From: Clarkia xantiana subsp. parviflora
Lineage: Eukaryota; Streptophyta; Magnoliopsida; Myrtales; Onagraceae
Assembly: GCA_036873135.1 (NCBI GenBank)
Contig: JAPTYO010000003.1
Location: forward strand, 27,966,763 to 28,030,762
Length of the DNA: 64,000 nt
Direction of reading: 5' to 3'
The first letter of the stretch is position 1. Every line of letters starts with the position of its first letter. The position numbers and the translations under genes are program-made. Positions 26,123-37,815 of the stretch are shown one piece after another. The notes under the pieces were generated by a model. The model was not told the origin of the DNA. It worked only from the letters and a program-made list of their open reading frames with translations, and ran no database searches.

Positions 26123-28423
26123 ATGATCTGCTCTCTGAAATTGCAATCTCCGAGACCAATTCACGCCGGAAACGATGCCGTTTCGGTGCGAACATTCGTT
26201 GTGCCCGTGGAAAGACGTTCCTTTCTACCTCCGTTGTTGCGGCCGACGCGGAAGTTGAGCTCGAGCGTCGTGGTCTCGCTGTCGAAGCCCGTGCACGTTT
26301 CGTCGCTTGAATCCTTCGGATCATCACCGGACATTGCCCAGAAGAAGGATTTGATTAAATGCGAGGCCTACGAGGCGGAGCCAGTGGATGCAGCAGCGGA
26401 GCGATCGGAGGCTGCGAAGAAGGTGAAGATTGGGATTTACTTCGCCACCTGGTGGGCTCTGAATGTTGTCTTCAATATATACAACAAGAAGGTGTTGAAT
26501 GCGTATCCGTTTCCTTGGTTGACCTCCACCCTCTCTCTGGCGGCTGGATCTCTGATTATGTTGATCTCATGGGCTACAAGGATTGCTGAGACCCCCAAAA
26601 CTGATTTCGACTTCTGGAAGACCCTATTTCCGGTACTGTCTTTTCCCCTTTAAATTTTATTCTTGTATCCTGTAGTAGAAATGATAGAGAGATTCAATAA
26701 TTCTGCTGCTTTGATTGAATTATCATGCAACAACTGCTAGCTCCAATCCATAATTCCTCTTATAAATTTGATTGATGTAAACCCATGCTAGCTGATGATC
26801 AGCCCAATTGACAAACCTATCTGAGTTGTACATCCTTTTGGTTGCAGAAATTTCAAGGTTTTGATTTTAGTATTGTTGCTGCTGAATAATTTCTTTCAAG
26901 CATTAAAAACATATAACTTGAATAAGCATGTAAATTGTCGTTTTCTCTTGAATAATGTTTGTGGCATTATTAGATCAGATATTAGATTGACCTGAGGATG
27001 TTGATCTGCATGATGTTTATAGTTTTATGTTGCCTTTGTTTGGTTAAGGTTGCTGTGGCACATACAATCGGGCATGTAGCAGCTACCGTAAGTATGTCAA
27101 AGGTTGCAGTTTCATTCACTCACATCATCAAGAGTGGAGAACCCGCCTTCACCGTTCTGGTCTCAAGGTTCCTCTTAGGCGAAACATTCCCGACTTCCGT
27201 CTATCTATCTCTTCTCCCAATTATTGGTGGTTGTGCCCTTGCTGCAGTCACCGAGCTCAACTTCAACATGATCGGTAATTCCATCAACTCATAATCTTTA
27301 CTTTGAGCTAATAAGGCAAGCATGGATGGTGTTTTGTAGTGAATGTGTTTTTTTGGGGCATATTCAGGTTTCATGGGGGCTATGATATCAAACCTCGCCT
27401 TTGTATTCCGTAACATATTCTCAAAGAAAGGCATGAAGGGGAACTCCGTCAGTGGAATGAACTACTATGCGTGCCTGTCAATGTTGTCTCTTGTGATTCT
27501 CACACCATTCGCAATTGCTGTGGAGGGACCGCAACTGTGGATTGCTGGCTTCGACAAAGCCCTCTCTGATGTCGGTCCCCAGATTGTCTGGTAACCACAT
27601 CTTCGCGTTTAATCTTCATCTTTCTCATTATATAACAATCAATCACGTGTACTTAACGGTCAACTAACTGATTGCACCAAAAGTCTGCAAATTGTAAACA
27701 TATTGCATCAAAAGTCTACAAAAAAAATATTGCACCAAATGCTAACTTAGGTCAAACATATTTTACCAAAACACTATTTAACCCTATATTTATTTATTTA
27801 ATCGGTTTTTTTCCTGAATGATATCTTTTAGGTGGATGGCGGCCCAAAGTGTGTTCTATCATCTGTACAACCAAGTATCGTACATGTCCTTGGACGAGAT
27901 ATCTCCATTGACATTTAGCATCGGCAACACAATGAAACGCATATCGGTCATTGTCTCCTCCATCATCATCTTCCGTACCCCTGTCCAGCCCGTCAATGCA
28001 CTTGGAGCTGCCATTGCCATCTTCGGAACCTTCTTGTACTCACAGGTAACGTAACATAACCATCATCCATCACCTTTTTAGCTAGCTAATGGTGATGGAC
28101 CCACTTATATACCAACCATAATTGACGGACCTGAAAAAAAAAAAAGCTACGCATAAATGATAATTCTTGTTTATGTTGAAACTCATTATTGAAAATGAAA
28201 CTTTTGGCTGCTACTGATATCGAAAACTTACTTAGAATGTCTGTTCTTCCTTTGGCTGTTAGTGATTACCTTCGTTGATGTCAATGTCAATTTCGTGTTG
28301 CTTGGCGCCTTGTGCATTAAACATAGACTTGGTTTTCTCCATCAAAATATCTGTACTAAGCTTGATTGTGGTTGTTAACATTTCTGATGCTTTTTTGCTT
28401 AATGAATGCAGGCAAAACAGTAG
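26123..28423 (+). CDS. GPT: Glucose-6-phosphate/phosphate translocator, plastid inner envelope
   Basis: Antiporter that imports glucose-6-phosphate into plastids in exchange for phosphate, feeding starch synthesis and the oxidative pentose phosphate pathway. Exons: 26123-26632, 27049-27274, 27368-27590, 27832-28045, 28412-28423 (stop 28421-28423); all GT-AG and in frame, 394 aa, as expected (about 388-401). Residues ~1-95 form a Ser/Arg-rich plastid transit peptide. The membrane domain then begins (VKIGIYFATWWALNVVFNIY) and carries family-diagnostic blocks: NKKVLNAYPFPWLTSTLSL, AHTIGHVAATVSMSKVAVSF, THIIKSGEPAF, MGAMISNLAFVFRNIFSKKG, FYHLYNQVSYMSLD and SIGNTMKRISVIV. The last exon encodes only AKQ. 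The blocks match GPT rather than TPT, PPT or XPT. GPT1 and GPT2 cannot be separated with certainty. A run of ATTGCA(C/T)CAAAAGTCTRCAAA repeats sits in intron 3. Confidence 0.95.
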
Positions 28424-29129
28424 AACACTCAAAAGTAAGGCGTGGAAGATGAAGATGGGAATGCGTAGAATTGATAGCTGGAGATGAGAAGTTTTTTCTC
28501 AGCTGCGGTGAAAGTGGCGCGGCTTCTGTATAGTATAGTATGGTGGAGAATAATGAACAACTTACTTTTGGAAGAACTAATAAAGTGTGGTGTTATTTAT
28601 TTGTTGGAAGGGTAGGTAGGTAGGTTGGTAGATGAGTGAGTTAAAAATAAATAAGAGGCAGTGATTGAGATCATCACTGTTGATGATGATGAGACACGAA
28701 TTCGGAGTTTTTTTTTTTTTAAATAGATTTAGTGTGTATTTTACTATCTTCTTGTTCTTCTTGAATATCCCGATTCAGCGCCAAAGAATAGGTATGGCTG
28801 GGCAGAAAAACCGAACAAAACTACAATATGCTATCTCTATACAGAAATTTTGGACGTCGTCTGCAAAGAGTAAGAGATGCTGAGGAGAGGAGGAGACGCT
28901 TCATTTGAGGAGTGATAAGAAGTTTAGGAGCCGCTTCATTTACTTTAGTCGGATGAGGAAGGAGATGACCGTTAAGGAGAAAAAGGCTGAAGAGACGCGG
29001 CCCATGTAAAAAAAAGACATTAAAAAGGCCCAGATTAAGCTGATAATGTGGCAACGTGATAATTAGTCTCAGTGCTGACGTGACACCGTGATAATCATTT
29101 AATCTCTTTCCTACTAATTTATATAATAT

Positions 29130-29680
29130 ATATATAACTATATATAATTTAGTCTCATCTATCTTATGTCATATTTTTTGTTTTAAACTAGATTAACAAA
29201 TATTATTCTTTTACTGTTTAATTTTTTTTTTACCGTATTTATTATATTTTTTTTTCCTAATTATTGACAAAAAATTTACAACTTTATAAGTCTTTTTACA
29301 ATTAAAACATCATTAAAATTTAATTATCTCATTCTAACTTTTACCTTTAGTACTGTTATATATAATCAGTCTCATTTATATTATGCCATCTTTTTCGTTT
29401 TAAACTAGTTTATTAATTTAATATTTAATATTTTTTTACAGTATTTAATATTTTTTTTTCTAATGTCATTATATTTGGTTTTAATATAAGTTGTTAAAAT
29501 CTTTCTGATCTGTCGTTTCTTCTTCTCTTCATGCTCTTCTTTTCATTTATATCTCATACTTTCTCTTCACGTGTCATTGACAATTTTTTTTTACAATTTG
29601 ATAAGTCTTTTTTACAATAAAAATATCATTAATTTTTATTTAGCTCATTCTAATTGATCATTTCTTTCTTTTACTAACCA
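29130..29680. repeat. Diverged tandem duplication in AT-rich DNA
   Basis: Phrases such as AGTCTCATYTATMTTATG with TTTTAAACTAG, and TTTAYAACTTTATAAGTCTTTTTACAAT with a following CATCATTAA, occur in the same order twice (about 29145-29345 and 29362-29670). An old two-copy repeat; noncoding. Confidence 0.5.
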
Positions 29681-29944
29681 TGAACAACTGTAATTTTTGT
29701 ATGTTATTTATATTTGTATTTGATATTATTAATATTTAAAAAAAATTATAATTGTACTTTAACAACTTTTTAGGAGAATTTTTGTTAGTTCGACCCGAAA
29801 TTATATTATTTATCCAACTGATTTTTTTAGTTATAGAAAAATTGTTGTGCACCACTAACCCTAAGGTTCTGAATTCGTTACTACCCCCTCCCGGCCCAAA
29901 ATGCACTTCTATATCAAAGAAACACATTTATAAAATAATTTGGA

Positions 29945-30062
29945 AAATTTCATATTGGACAGCGCGTCGCTCACTCGCCGCCCTCGCTGACTGCCCGCCC
30001 ACTCGCCCGCCGACCGATCGCTAGCTGGCCGCTCTCCCGCCGACCGTCGATCGCCATTGTAG
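29945..30062. other. Short GC-rich, Ser/Pro-coding-like island
   Basis: A stretch rich in CGCC/GCCGACCG words inside very AT-rich DNA, followed by a (TA)n run at about 30085-30106. No gene is recognised. It may be a low-complexity fragment of a transposed element. Confidence 0.3.
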
Positions 30063-30586
30063 TTTCGAACTTGGAAACTTGTATTATATATATATATATA
30101 TATATAATGTATTATATTGTATAGATAAATCTAATTAAAAAGTGATTATGTTTTAAATTAAACTAAATATGATATTATTTTTACTTCATAATATATTATT
30201 TTAGTTATAGTCAATTTCACAATATCTCAAAAAATAATTATTATTTTCATAATTTTTTTTTTTAAAAAAGTCATCATTTTTGAAAAAAAAATTCAATTTT
30301 TTTTTATTTGTTTAGTAATTTATTATTTGACTCCGTATTGGTATTTTGATTAATAGATAACAAAATTATATATATGTCAATTTGACTTTGTTCCATTCAT
30401 ATATTTTTATTAGCAAAACATTGAATTTAAAATTCTCATCCATTCATTATGACAACAAAAAAAATATTATATTAATATTCTTTATTCCATAATTCATATT
30501 TCCTATTCTCAATTTATTATTATTCTCTAGAACAAACATGAAAAACAATACAAAAGCAAATCCAGTAAGCATGCAGTTGCACCCAC

Positions 30587-30757
30587 TAGAAAGAATTATA
30601 AATTGTTTAATTTAAATTACTTACCATAATCTATCATACAATGGCACTGAAAATTATAAATTGATGAGTCAACACTTAGGGTAAATTGGTTCCCTCCTGC
30701 TACCAATTACAAAGAATTATAAATTGTTTTATTTAAATTACTTACCATAATCTATCA
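30587..30757. repeat. Direct repeat upstream of the aspartic protease gene
   Basis: Two copies (about 30590-30639 and 30711-30757) of AAGAATTATAAATTGTTT, one differing base, then ATTTAAATTACTTACCATAA and TCTATCA. They lie about 150-300 bp upstream of the ATG and could sit in its promoter. Confidence 0.7.
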
Positions 30758-30904
30758 GATTGCAATGAATGATGCTTTACCTAGAAGTAAACATACACAA
30801 CACAAGAAACACCCCACCTTCCTAAGTGCATTTTGATCTATTTAACCCCTCACCAAATCTCTTCTTTTATCCATGACTAAAGGGTTGAAGAAGCTCTATT
30901 GATA

Positions 30905-32455
30905 ATGGCTTATTCTTCCCTCTTGAACCTCTTCTACTACATAGCAGCTATCTTCATCATACTATGCTTCCCTTGCATCGATTCGCTCGGGTTAACCCTA
31001 CGCCTAATTCCCGCATTCTCCCCCGAATCACCACTCTACCCCGGCAACCTCACAATAGAAGAGAAAATCAATAAAGCCGTCGAAATCTCATTAGATCGAG
31101 CCCATCACCTAATCTCCGAATCATCATCTCCTAACTACGAACCGGACAATATGCGTCTACCGGTCGACCGCTACAGAGGTTACTACGTAGTCGAGCTTTC
31201 TATTGGCACTCCACCGAAGCGCCAAGTCTTGCTCATGGACACCGGCAGTGGCGTGACGTGGGCTCAATGCACCCCTTGCACCAAATGCTTCAAGCAAACC
31301 ACCCCGATCTTTAACCCGAACCAATCCTCGACTTACAGCAAAATACCCTGCAGCGACCCGGTTTGTGCCTCCCCGTTTCGATGCGTAAATGGGGAGTGCA
31401 AATACGAAGTGAAATACGGCGGCGCTGCTATTACTTCTGGACTAGTCTCTACCGAAACTTTCACCGTAGAGAACGAACGCGGCGTTCCCTCAACTATCCC
31501 GGGCATGATCTTCGGGTGTGGGAATAATAACAGAAAAATCTCTTTCAAAGGCGGGACGATGTCCGGAATCTTGGGGATTAATAATTTCCGCAGGTTGTAT
31601 GTATTAGAGAATAATATTAAGAAAAAATATAAATTTATTTTCTAATAAAGTTGAAGTAGAATATAATAAAATATATATTTTTCTAATATATTTATTCCCT
31701 AATAGGTCGTTCGTGGGGCAAATGTTGCCTGTAATTCAAGGACGCTACTCGTACTGCTTGGCATTCGGTGAAGGTCAGAAGACGACTAAATCGTACCTAA
31801 AGTTCGGCGAGGATGTTAAGATGCCGGAAAAAGATTTCAAGACAACTCGCATAGTCAAGCAGAACATATCCAATAACAACTACCTTAACTTAGAAGACAT
31901 CAGTGTTGGGGACCGTCGGCTAAGGTTCGCACCGGGAACCTTTGATCTCAAGCCCAATGGGAAAGGCGGGTGCATCTTGGACACTGGCACACCGACCACG
32001 TTCCTTCAGGAGGGTCCATATAATGCAGTGATGACGCATATCGACGACCACTATAAATCGTTCGGTGTGGAAAGGGTGCATGATCCGTCGATTCACTTTG
32101 AATACTGTTACAAGTAACCGCAAAACTACTGACACTTATCATATATTAATTGGCTTGACCGCGATAGTATTCGAATAATGGTTGCTTTCTTACATTTACA
32201 TGCAGGGCAAAGCGTCAATTTCGTGCGTATATCGGAATGACGTACCATTTCCAGGGGGCGGATTTCGTGGTTGGGCCGACGTACTTACATGCTCATTTCC
32301 GACATAATGTGTTTTGTGTGGCGATAAATAAGTTTCATAAGATGACATTAATAGGAGCTTGGCACCAACAGGACATGCGTATCTTGTATGATCTCAATTT
32401 AGGCATAGTTCGATTCGTTCCGGCAAACTGTGCTAGAGACGCACGTCATGTTTAG
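30905..32455 (+). CDS. Secreted pepsin-like aspartic protease (nepenthesin/CDR1 type)
   Basis: Family A1 plant endopeptidase, expected in the apoplast or secretory pathway; substrate unknown. Exons: 30905-31593, 31706-32113, 32206-32455 (TAG), GT-AG and in frame, 448 aa. A hydrophobic signal peptide spans residues ~5-30 (LFYYIAAIFIILCFPC). A short propeptide follows, and the first active site is LLMDTGSGVTWAQC. A Cys-rich nepenthesin-type insert follows (CTPCTKCFKQ...CSDPVC...CVNGEC), then the second active site ILDTGTPTTF. The second site is DTG, where many plant members have DSG; both catalytic Asp residues are present. The C-terminus (HNVFCVAINKF, then ILYDLNLGIVRFVPANC) is the usual xylanase-inhibitor-like end. 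Most relatives have no or few introns. The stop-containing first intron (31594-31705) must be spliced for function; both junctions restore frame. Confidence 0.9.
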
Positions 32456-33311
32456 CGAGATATATAATTAACGATATGCACTGCAAAATAGCCTAGACTG
32501 CTAGTTAGTTAAGCGAGTTGCAGTTCTTGCCTTTGAATATGATGATGGTAAAAAACCGTGAAACAATAAGAATAAGATATAAGAAATCAAAGCACAATTT
32601 AAATGGAAAGTTAGATAGGGTGGGTATTCATTTTTGTACCTTAATAATAAGAAGAACGTTTTGATACCTCAATTATTATTTTTGATTAATTGTTTAGTAC
32701 ATTACTCATTCGAAGCGTTAATTAATGGTCACTCTTGAATCGTCAGTTAGTAGAGAGTTTCCCTTCGCTCAAGCCGTGTCGAATTTAATCACCTGATTTA
32801 GAAGACAATGTCTAGCACGCGAGCTCGTTGATTCCTCATAACTCTAGATTGGTCAACCGGTCAAAGCCAATGGGCTTGTGTCACATATAGTCTCACTGAC
32901 CAAGCAATTTGGTCTAGCACGGACTTGAGGCAAGACGATTTCATATACTTAGTGAATTGAGTTGTATGTAATTTTAATTAATACATCAGATTCATTAGAT
33001 ATCAAATTATAAAATAATAATAACTGAGGTAGTGATGATGTGACTCGATTCACAATGGATAAATTATTTAATATATCGGTGCTAACAAATGGCACCGAAG
33101 TGGTGAAGTTTCGCTCGATTATAAGCTGACACGTGGTGAAGTTATGGGTAGTGTGTTACATATCAATTTGTAACTTGGTGAAAGTCTACCACATTTATGC
33201 TACATGTCGGCACTGATATAGTGAATAATCTCTCATTCAAAAAACTCCACATATCGATAAGGATCCAGCAATACCAGTATAGAGTTTTTTTTTTTTGTAA
33301 TAATGTCAACA
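32456..33311. other. Intergenic DNA without a recognised gene
   Basis: Covers the 3' flank of the aspartic protease and AT-rich sequence. The segment 32630-33200 is locally richer in GC and may be a decayed repeat, but no ends or duplications were identified. Confidence 0.5.
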
Positions 33312-33320
33312 TAGAGTTTA

Positions 33321-33993
33321 GGGAAAAGAACATATTTGGTGTCTTAGGTATAAAAAAAATTGTTAATATTTGGTGTCCCAGGTTTCAACTTTGTTACGAT
33401 TTGGTTTTCCGTCCATTTTCGGGGTTAAATTTGAAAGAGTCGATGAAAAGACGATTTTGCCCCTTATACTTTTTATTTTTTGTAAAGCCACTCGTCCGAT
33501 TCCGGCCACCCACTTCTGATTCCGGCCACCCACCTGTCACCCACCTCTAGTTCCGGCCACCCACCTCCAATTCCGGCTACCCACTTCCTATTCCGGCCAC
33601 CCACCCCCTGGACCGCCCTTCTTCCACTCCGGCGTCATCTGTGTAGGTCGAGGCGCGGTTATCCAATTTCTGGCCGATTCCGAACCAAAAGGCAAGAAGA
33701 AGTCGCACGGGAACCAGTTCCGGCCGATTTCGATTTAGGATTTAGGGTTCTGGCGGTATGAGGGCGAGTACACTAACCTAATTTAGGGTTTAGTTGGTAA
33801 CTTGGACATTTTCAATTTTATTTGGTCATGTGCTGGTCACATGACCGAATTCTGTTAAATTGAGCCACATAATTTGACGGAGACACCAAATCGCAGCAAG
33901 ATTGAAACATGGGACACCAAATATTAACAATTTTTTTTAGACATCAAACTGACAGATGAGGTAAACCTGAGACACCAAATAAGTTTTTTTCCC
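33321..33993. mobile_element. Mutator-like non-autonomous element with 9-bp target duplication
   Basis: The element (673 bp) is flanked by perfect 9-bp duplications TAGAGTTTA (33312-33320 and 33994-34002). Its ends are long inverted repeats: GGGAAAAGAACATATTTGGT at the left and GGGAAAAAAACTTATTTGGT at the reversed right. Inner matches are TTGTTAATATTTGGTGTCCC and GTTTCAA.CTTG..GCGATTTGG. The interior has a minisatellite (33495-33605) of about 22-bp units around TTCCGGCCACCCAC. It has no transposase, so it depends on one elsewhere. A 9-bp duplication and long inverted repeats are typical of Mutator-like elements. Confidence 0.8.
33495..33605. repeat. Minisatellite within the Mutator-like element
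   Basis: Five to six degenerate units of (G)ATTCCGGCCACCCACYT, 18-24 bp each, in an otherwise ordinary element interior. Confidence 0.75.
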
Positions 33994-34002
33994 TAGAGTT
34001 TA

Positions 34003-36116
34003 TTACCACCAGATTTTTTGTAAAAAAAAAAAAAAATCTCATTTTCGTTAGTATTATTATTTTTGGTCAAAAAATTATTATTTCATATTTTTTTCTTTTT
34101 ACTATTTTATTATTAATTTGTAGATTTTTTATTTTAAAATTTTTACACATTCTTTCAATTACATTTTTTTTCTTTGAAAAGTTTACTCTAAAATATTATA
34201 CTTTTTATATTACATGCATTTCTTTAAACTATTTCTTAAGATATTTTAACTAAACTTTTATATTTATATGAATTTTTATTTTCATGCTTATAAAATTTTA
34301 ATAGGTTTTTTGTGAAATTATTTTATTTCTAAACATGTTTTTAATTTAAAATCTATTTCAGTTTGTATATATATTTTTTTTCATCATTTTAATTTTAGTT
34401 TTCATATTTTTACTGCAACTCGAAAAATTAATTAGATCGTCAAAACTAAAGAAGAGATGACAATTTAGCTAGACCTGCATGGAAACCAATTTTTACAGTT
34501 TCAGTGTTGACGAAATTATTAAGGCATGGCAATCATCCCCTCAATTTTTATTGAATGTAATTTTGATTCTAATTTTTATTTTTGTCAATTTGAACCTTTA
34601 AATTTTTACAATTACTGTAATTTTTTTTTACATAAATCACATTTATAAATATTGAATTACAATTTCAACCGTATTTTTTTTTTTCTGTAGTTGCTTCTAA
34701 TTCAATTGTTAGGCTAAACAAAATTTCTGAGTTGGAAAAGCAAACAAAGCTTGTTTTAGTCAACTGTATAAGAGAACATCTAGAACACTTGATTCTCAGA
34801 AAAGCATGTCTAAAGCAAATGATTCTGACAACCAACGACGGATCAAACACAGACAGGATCAATGATTGGATATGTACATATTTATATATACACTTGCTTA
34901 TATAAGTAAAAATTAAAATCTTTAGTTTAATAACATAAATATTTTCGGTAAGCCGCTGTCGGTTAGTGATACATCTTTTCATGGATTCTATTCTTCTTCA
35001 CTATCCAATAAAATGCTAGTTGCTATATAGTATTAAGAAGTTATTATCTAATTGTGATACTAAATGAATAGCCATTAGAAAAATGTGGAAATAGATAACT
35101 TAAGAGAGGTTCCTACCTTCCTGGAAGCTAGAGATTAGGCCACTAATTAACTAAGTTGGCAAAATAATTCCAAATAATTACGGTAATTCATTCCAGATTC
35201 ATTTTGCCAAAAAAAAAAAAATCCAGATTCATCCAAAGTAGCTGCCATATTTCATTCTTTTGGTAAATACATATATTTGACTACTTATATACTCGTTATA
35301 AGTTTTTTTAGACTTGTTACATATAATATCTGTGTTTCAATTTTCAAATATTGGTATTTGAGCACATTCACAAATTAAAGTTCACGGAGGAGTAAATTAA
35401 TCATCTTCATCAACATCTAACTTTTTTCCTTAAAAAGATAATGATTGGTTCAAATCGTATTCAGAAATTATAATTTGGATGAATAAAACTCCAATATCTA
35501 GGTTTAGTTCAATCTCAATAAATATTGATTTCTAGATTCAACCTGATTTCGGATTTTATTTGGACAAAATTATGGTCACGCGAAGAATACTACGAAGAAG
35601 ATAATGAAATTATTAAAATAAATAAATTGCCGATAGTCACTTTTTGTTGATGGCGGTGTGACTCAACCGCGCATCAGCACTGAAGTGAAAGTTAATGAAC
35701 TGGCTAATTATTTGATACTTAAGCACTGTAAAATTAGAATATCACATCAAATCCTCTTAATAATTATCATATAACATGAGAATTATTTGATAAAGAGAAT
35801 ATAATTTTTTTTTATAATAAGATAAGTCCTTGTGTTGTATGATATATTCTAACACGTTAATCAACCTAAAAAAATAGAAAACCAAAACCGAATATGAAAA
35901 ATATAGGTGATCATGTATGTAATTAATATCATTTTTTAAAAGTTTTCTTAAAATATTTTTATTAAAAGAACTAATTAACTTGCCGTGTTTGAAAATATAG
36001 ACTTAATCATTGAGTTTAAAATTATTGAAACAATAATGCATTATATGTCCTTACTCATTAAACTATTCGCTAGTGATGTCGTAAGGAAATTAGTAGGCCA
36101 AAAAAAGTCATAAGGA
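34003..36116. other. AT-rich intergenic DNA, no gene seen
   Basis: Long T-rich and A-rich tracts with only short spurious frames. No RNA gene, element end or regulatory site can be supported. Confidence 0.6.
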
Positions 36117-36121
36117 TAATT

Positions 36122-36305
36122 TGTTATGAATATATTATGTGGATGTTCAATATTATGTGTATATACCATCTTCCTAATTTAGACTTTCCTTGTATTGATT
36201 TTACTTCCTCTCCAAGTCTATGTAATCCCTATATAAGGGCCCCTATGTGTGATAATAAAATCATCCTTAAGTTCTCTCTTCTATTACCTCTCTACTTTCG
36301 TAACA
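36122..36305 (+). repeat. 5' LTR
   Basis: 184 bp, TGTTATGAAT...TTTCGTAACA. It has a TATA box (TATATAAG, 36230-36237) and a polyadenylation signal AATAAA (36254-36259), giving a very short R-U5 region. Confidence 0.92.
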
Positions 36306-36307
36306 CG

Positions 36308-36319
36308 TTATCAGCACGA
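36308..36319 (+). other. Primer-binding-site-like segment
   Basis: TTATCAGCACGA begins two bases after the LTR end (CG spacer). It is in the place of a tRNA primer site and resembles TGGTATCAGAGC only in part. The tRNA is not assigned. Confidence 0.5.
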
Positions 36320-36334
36320 ACTGCTTAATGATTT

Positions 36335-36533
36335 ATCATCGGCATAGGAAACATCGGCATGGCGATCGCCCAAACCATCCTTACCCAAGACCTCGCCGAC
36401 GAGATCTTCCTCATCGATACCAAGGCCGACAGGTTCCGTGGCGAGATGCTCGAACTGCATCACGCTACCGCGTTGGAGACGCTGCTGCTTATTGTGCCCA
36501 GCCCAGTGGATATACTCATCTACGTGGCACTTA
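36335..36533 (+). pseudogene. Lactate dehydrogenase fragment captured in the LTR element
   Basis: The frame reads IIGIGNIGMAIAQTILTQDL, then ADEIFLID.KADRFRGEMLELHHATA, matching the NAD-binding N-terminal fold of plant L-lactate dehydrogenase (GxGxxG loop, then the Asp at the end of the second strand). It then jumps directly to LETLLLIVPSPVDILIYVA, which in the family lies some 70 residues further on. So the copy has an internal deletion, no start or catalytic domain, and runs into noncoding DNA. It is not a functional enzyme. It lies immediately inside the 5' LTR, in place of gag. Confidence 0.85.
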
Positions 36534-37022
36534 TTCGTGCCCTGTGTCGAAAGCACCACAACTTCGTCACTCTCAATTTTTTTTTTTTCCATTGTGGTTA
36601 TCTGATTATTATATATATTATCAACTTCTGACTTCTGATATTTGTATATTGTATATACTATATATATATATAGGCATGGATGTAGCTTTCGTATTCAATT
36701 GGTGATTCTTCATAGTCAGAACAGCCACGGCAACACCATATACAATAGCATTAACAACCAAAGGAAGGTATTGTTTCGTTTGGGTGGATAACATGAATTC
36801 ACTAAAGGGAGATTTCTATTCTTAATTGATTCAATTCATTAACTTTTATATGTTATTTATATTTGATATATGTCCTAAGTAATACCATTGTTGCGTGTTA
36901 TTAATTTTACAAATCATGTCCGACTCAATCTAAGATGCATGATACCATGCAATATATCAGATTCCTTGCCGCAACGAAACACGATTATACGACACATGAT
37001 ATTATATATATATATATATGCC

Positions 37023-37310
37023 TCCACTCCCTGAAGTGAGTGTGTAGCACATGAGTTATGTTGAAAAAGAATAGTGTGGCTTAGCACATGAGTGCTTGAT
37101 GCGGGAATATATTCACATGTAACTGATAAACAAAATTATACGCATTGCCCACTACATATGCTTCGCTCCCTGAAGTGAGCGTTGCAATTTACGAAAAGAT
37201 GATATACTCCACTCCCTGAAGTGAGTGTTGTAGTATTATTATATCCTGAAGTGAGTATTACAATGTATGATTACAATGATAATATTTTGCACTCCCTAAA
37301 GTGAGTGATG
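37023..37310 (+). repeat. Five interspersed hairpin-like short repeats
   Basis: CACTCCCTGAAGTGAGTG and close variants occur at about 37026, 37164, 37210, 37240 (partial) and 37291. Each has CACTC and GAGTG ends that can pair around a CCTGAAGT loop. Intervals are irregular (about 30-140 bp). They lie in the transcribed interior of the LTR element. Confidence 0.75.
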
Positions 37311-37753
37311 TAATCTATGATAATAATGACTCTAAAAGAGTACAAGTACAAATTTGCTAAAGTTATCATCGTCATGGACATGATTGATTTTAAAAGAGAT
37401 GAAATATGTAGCAACATCGTGAGATCAATAAAGAACGATGAAATATCTTACAAATAAAGAATGCATGAAAAGAATACAAAGTCCAATTGATTTGGAAGAA
37501 TGATAATTTTGATATGCGCAGTGACGCTTGAAGAAAATTAGTGATATTACGCAGCGCGGAAATTGATAATTTTATGAAGCGCAATGAAATTAGGCAAAGT
37601 TTGGTCTCAATAGCAAATATTATTTGATACTGGGATATTGCGATAAAGAAAATTGCATTCTATACTAATATCGTATCCCGAAGATCCGACATTATGATCC
37701 TAAAGATCAAGATTATGAATATTCATATTTATTTTTAAATTCCGCATTTACAA

Positions 37754-37815
37754 ATTCCGCATTTATATTTATATTTATATTTATATTTATATTTATATTT
37801 ATATTTATATTTATT
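37754..37815. repeat. (TTTATA)n microsatellite
   Basis: About ten uninterrupted ATTTAT/TTTATA hexamers within the LTR element. Confidence 0.9.

Noticed and set aside
29945..30062. CpG-island-type promoter
   Set aside because: The GC-rich block is low-complexity, with no gene following it in either direction within 800 bases; the protease gene starts too far downstream.
36335..36631. Functional lactate dehydrogenase gene
   Set aside because: Only parts of the N-terminal fold are present, with an internal deletion, and the catalytic domain is absent.
37023..37310. CRISPR-like array of short repeats
   Set aside because: Spacing is irregular, the genome is eukaryotic and the repeats lie inside an LTR element; no cas genes.
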